Assembly: GCA_035602155.1 (NCBI GenBank)
Contig: DATNMW010000245.1
Location: 1 to 5,260 of the forward strand
Direction of reading: 5' to 3'
Length of the DNA: 5,260 nt
Source of the DNA: Bog-159 sp035602155
GTDB lineage: Bacteria; Acidobacteriota; Terriglobia; Bryobacterales; Bryobacteraceae
Every line of letters begins with the position of its first letter. Position 1 is the stretch's first letter. Under the pieces are notes generated by a model that was not told the DNA's origin, made no database searches, and worked only from the letters and a program-made list of their open reading frames with translations. A program made the position numbers and the translations under genes. Shown piece by piece: positions 3,720 through 5,260 of the stretch.

Positions 3720-5260
3720 TCGATAGGCGCGACTTATTGCGAATGGGCATCTGCGCGGGAGCCGGCGCGGTGGGCGGCTCGGGAGAGTTGCTTGCGCAGG
3801 CGGTGGCCGCGCACTCCGGCATGAATATGCCCAGCGCCGGTCCGCGACCCCCACAGGGGAAGACGACCCCGCAGGCGCCGCCGGTCACGCTCGCCAGTTA
3901 CGTAACGCCATTGTCGATTCCGCCGATCGTTCGCCCGCGGGCTGGAGCCGAGCCAATCCGGATCCGGATGCGTCCGTTCCGCCATCGCGCGCACCGCGAT
4001 CTCCCCGCCGCTACGATGTGGGGATACGACGGCATGTGGCCGGGGCCGACACTCGAAGTGCGCAAAGGCCAGCCGATCTCGGTGAGGTGGTCGAACCACC
4101 TTCCCCAAAAGCATTTTCTTCCGCTCGATTACAGCATCCACGGCGCCGGCGCCGATGTACCGCAGGTCCGCACGGTTACGCACGTTCATGGCGCCCGGGT
4201 GATGCCGGACAGCGACGGCTATCCCGATGCCTGGGTGACTGCCGATGGGCGCTCCGGACCGGTGCGCGCCGCCGACCCTTGCCACTACGCCAACGATCAG
4301 TCCGCCACGGCGCTGTGGTATCACGACCACGCCCTGGGTATCACGCGGCTGAACGTCTACGCGGGCCTTGCCGGTTTCTATCTGATCCGCGATCCAGAGG
4401 AAGAAAGTCTGAACCTTCCGAGCGGCGCTTATGAGATTCCGCTCATGATCCAGGACCGCAGCTTCAGCGGCGATGGATCGTTGTTGTATCCTCCTGCCAG
4501 GAACGGCACGCATCCCGCGTGGATGCAGGAGTTTTTCGGCAACGCCGTTTGCGTGAACGGCAAAGCCGCGCCGTTCCTTGAGGTTGAGCCACGCAAATAC
4601 CGTTTCCGCATGGTCAACGGCTCCAATTCGCGCTTCTATCACCTGACGCTGGTTCCCGCGGACGCAGCCGGCAAGCCCAACGGCAGACCGGCGGATGCCC
4701 CGCCTTTCATCCAGATCGGCAGCGATGGCGGCCTGCTGCCCGCGCCGTTGCATATGCATTCCCTGATCTGCTCCCCGGGTGAGCGCTTCGATATTGTGAT
4801 CGATTTCTCTCAGCACCGCGACGCGCAATTCGCGTTGACTAACGATGCTCCGTCCCCCTACACGCGCGGCGGCGAAATCGCGGCAACCGATGTGATGCTG
4901 TTCAAAGTGACGAAACCGCTCGCGGGAACGGATACCAGTTCGGTTCCCGAAACACTTGCGCCGTTTTCGACGCTCGATCCCGCGCATGCGGTCCGCGAAA
5001 GAACGTTGGCGTTGACCGAAATGGATCGCCCCGCGGATGGCTACACGATGATCGGCCTGCTCGATAACAAGCACTGGGACGATCCGATCACGGAAGATCC
5101 GAAAGCCGGTTCCATGGAAATCTGGTCTTTCGCCAACACCACCGGCGACGTGCATCCGATGCATCTCCATTTGGTGCAGTTCCAAGTGCTCAATCGCCAG
5201 CCTTTCGACGCCAAAACTTACCTGCAAACCGGCAAGCTGGTTTTCACCAATATCCCGATG
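3716..5260 (+). CDS. Tat-exported multicopper oxidase, CotA laccase / bilirubin oxidase-like (partial, runs off right edge)
   Basis: The 515 visible residues match the CotA/bilirubin-oxidase type of three-cupredoxin multicopper oxidase, which oxidises phenols, bilirubin-like substrates or metals and reduces oxygen to water. The N-terminus has a Tat signal: D3-R4-R5-D6-L7-L8, a hydrophobic stretch, and cleavage near AVA at 29-31. MWPGPTLEVRKGQ begins the first cupredoxin at about 107. Copper motifs: THVHG with H156 and H158; ALWYHDHALGITRLNVYAG with H203 and H205; VHPMHLHLVQF with H480 (type 1), H483 (type 2) and H485 (type 3). Typical CotA-style blocks EVEPRKYRFR (289-298) and FIQIGSDGGLL (331-341) are present. 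The final HCHxxxH...M segment lies beyond the window; from CotA, roughly 90 more residues are expected. The GTG start overlaps the preceding stop by 4 nt (GTGA) without its own Shine-Dalgarno, implying translational coupling. Starting at the ATG at 3743 would destroy the Tat motif. The natural substrate is unknown. Confidence 0.95.
   Translation, partial: MIDRRDLLRMGICAGAGAVGGSGELLAQAVAAHSGMNMPSAGPRPPQGKTTPQAPPVTLASYVTPLSIPPIVRPRAGAEPIRIRMRPFRHRAHRDLPAATMWGYDGMWPGPTLEVRKGQPISVRWSNHLPQKHFLPLDYSIHGAGADVPQVRTVTHVHGARVMPDSDGYPDAWVTADGRSGPVRAADPCHYANDQSATALWYHDHALGITRLNVYAGLAGFYLIRDPEEESLNLPSGAYEIPLMIQDRSFSGDGSLLYPPARNGTHPAWMQEFFGNAVCVNGKAAPFLEVEPRKYRFRMVNGSNSRFYHLTLVPADAAGKPNGRPADAPPFIQIGSDGGLLPAPLHMHSLICSPGERFDIVIDFSQHRDAQFALTNDAPSPYTRGGEIAATDVMLFKVTKPLAGTDTSSVPETLAPFSTLDPAHAVRERTLALTEMDRPADGYTMIGLLDNKHWDDPITEDPKAGSMEIWSFANTTGDVHPMHLHLVQFQVLNRQPFDAKTYLQTGKLVFTNIPM

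Noticed and set aside
3734..5227. 497-codon open frame on the minus strand
   Set aside because: It lies entirely antisense to the multicopper oxidase, whose copper motifs and Tat signal are unmistakable. The antisense product is a low-complexity Arg/His/Gly/Val-rich shadow typical of GC-rich genes.

Overview
The window looks like chromosomal DNA from a GC-rich soil or sediment bacterium. Acidobacteriota (Solibacter/Bryobacter-like) is the best guess. The reasons are two Tat-exported proteins, a secreted PF04185-type phosphoesterase, a small secreted 'WTAKR'-ending beta-rich protein, and a dispersed palindromic repeat whose translation (LTDVRGSV ... TTVRERL) I recall from acidobacterial hypothetical proteins. 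That last point is from memory and was not searched.

Layout. At the left edge (1-77, minus strand) only the Tat signal peptide of a leftward gene is present. It is followed by about 0.93 kb (78-1008) in which I can support no gene. At 1009-1052 lie four exactly 11-nt-phased units built on a GTCAT core, the geometry of a Pho box array, with a -10-like TACTTT 11 nt further on. Next comes a 109-bp palindromic repeat element (1074-1182) with perfect 14-bp terminal inverted repeats, lying between the candidate promoter and the coding region. The main gene (1245-3179) encodes a Sec-exported phosphoesterase of the AcpA/phospholipase C family. A hairpin followed by a T-tract (3206-3250) separates it from a second unit: a small Sec-exported beta-rich protein (3270-3719), whose stop codon overlaps the GTG start of a Tat-exported CotA/bilirubin-oxidase-like multicopper oxidase (3716 to beyond 5260).

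How the parts fit. The phosphoesterase could be a phosphate-starvation-induced scavenging enzyme: Pho-like direct repeats, a suitably spaced -10, then a secreted phosphatase. The small protein and the multicopper oxidase share a 4-nt stop/start overlap and should be co-translated; both are exported by different routes. No functional link between the phosphoesterase and the oxidase is evident beyond export and adjacency.

Cautions. The long reading frame of the phosphoesterase extends upstream to a GTG at 1071, but those 58 extra codons come from the repeat element and leader and are unlikely to be protein. The multicopper oxidase is cut by the window end, so its C-terminal copper motif is not visible. 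Large antisense frames over both big genes are shadows.
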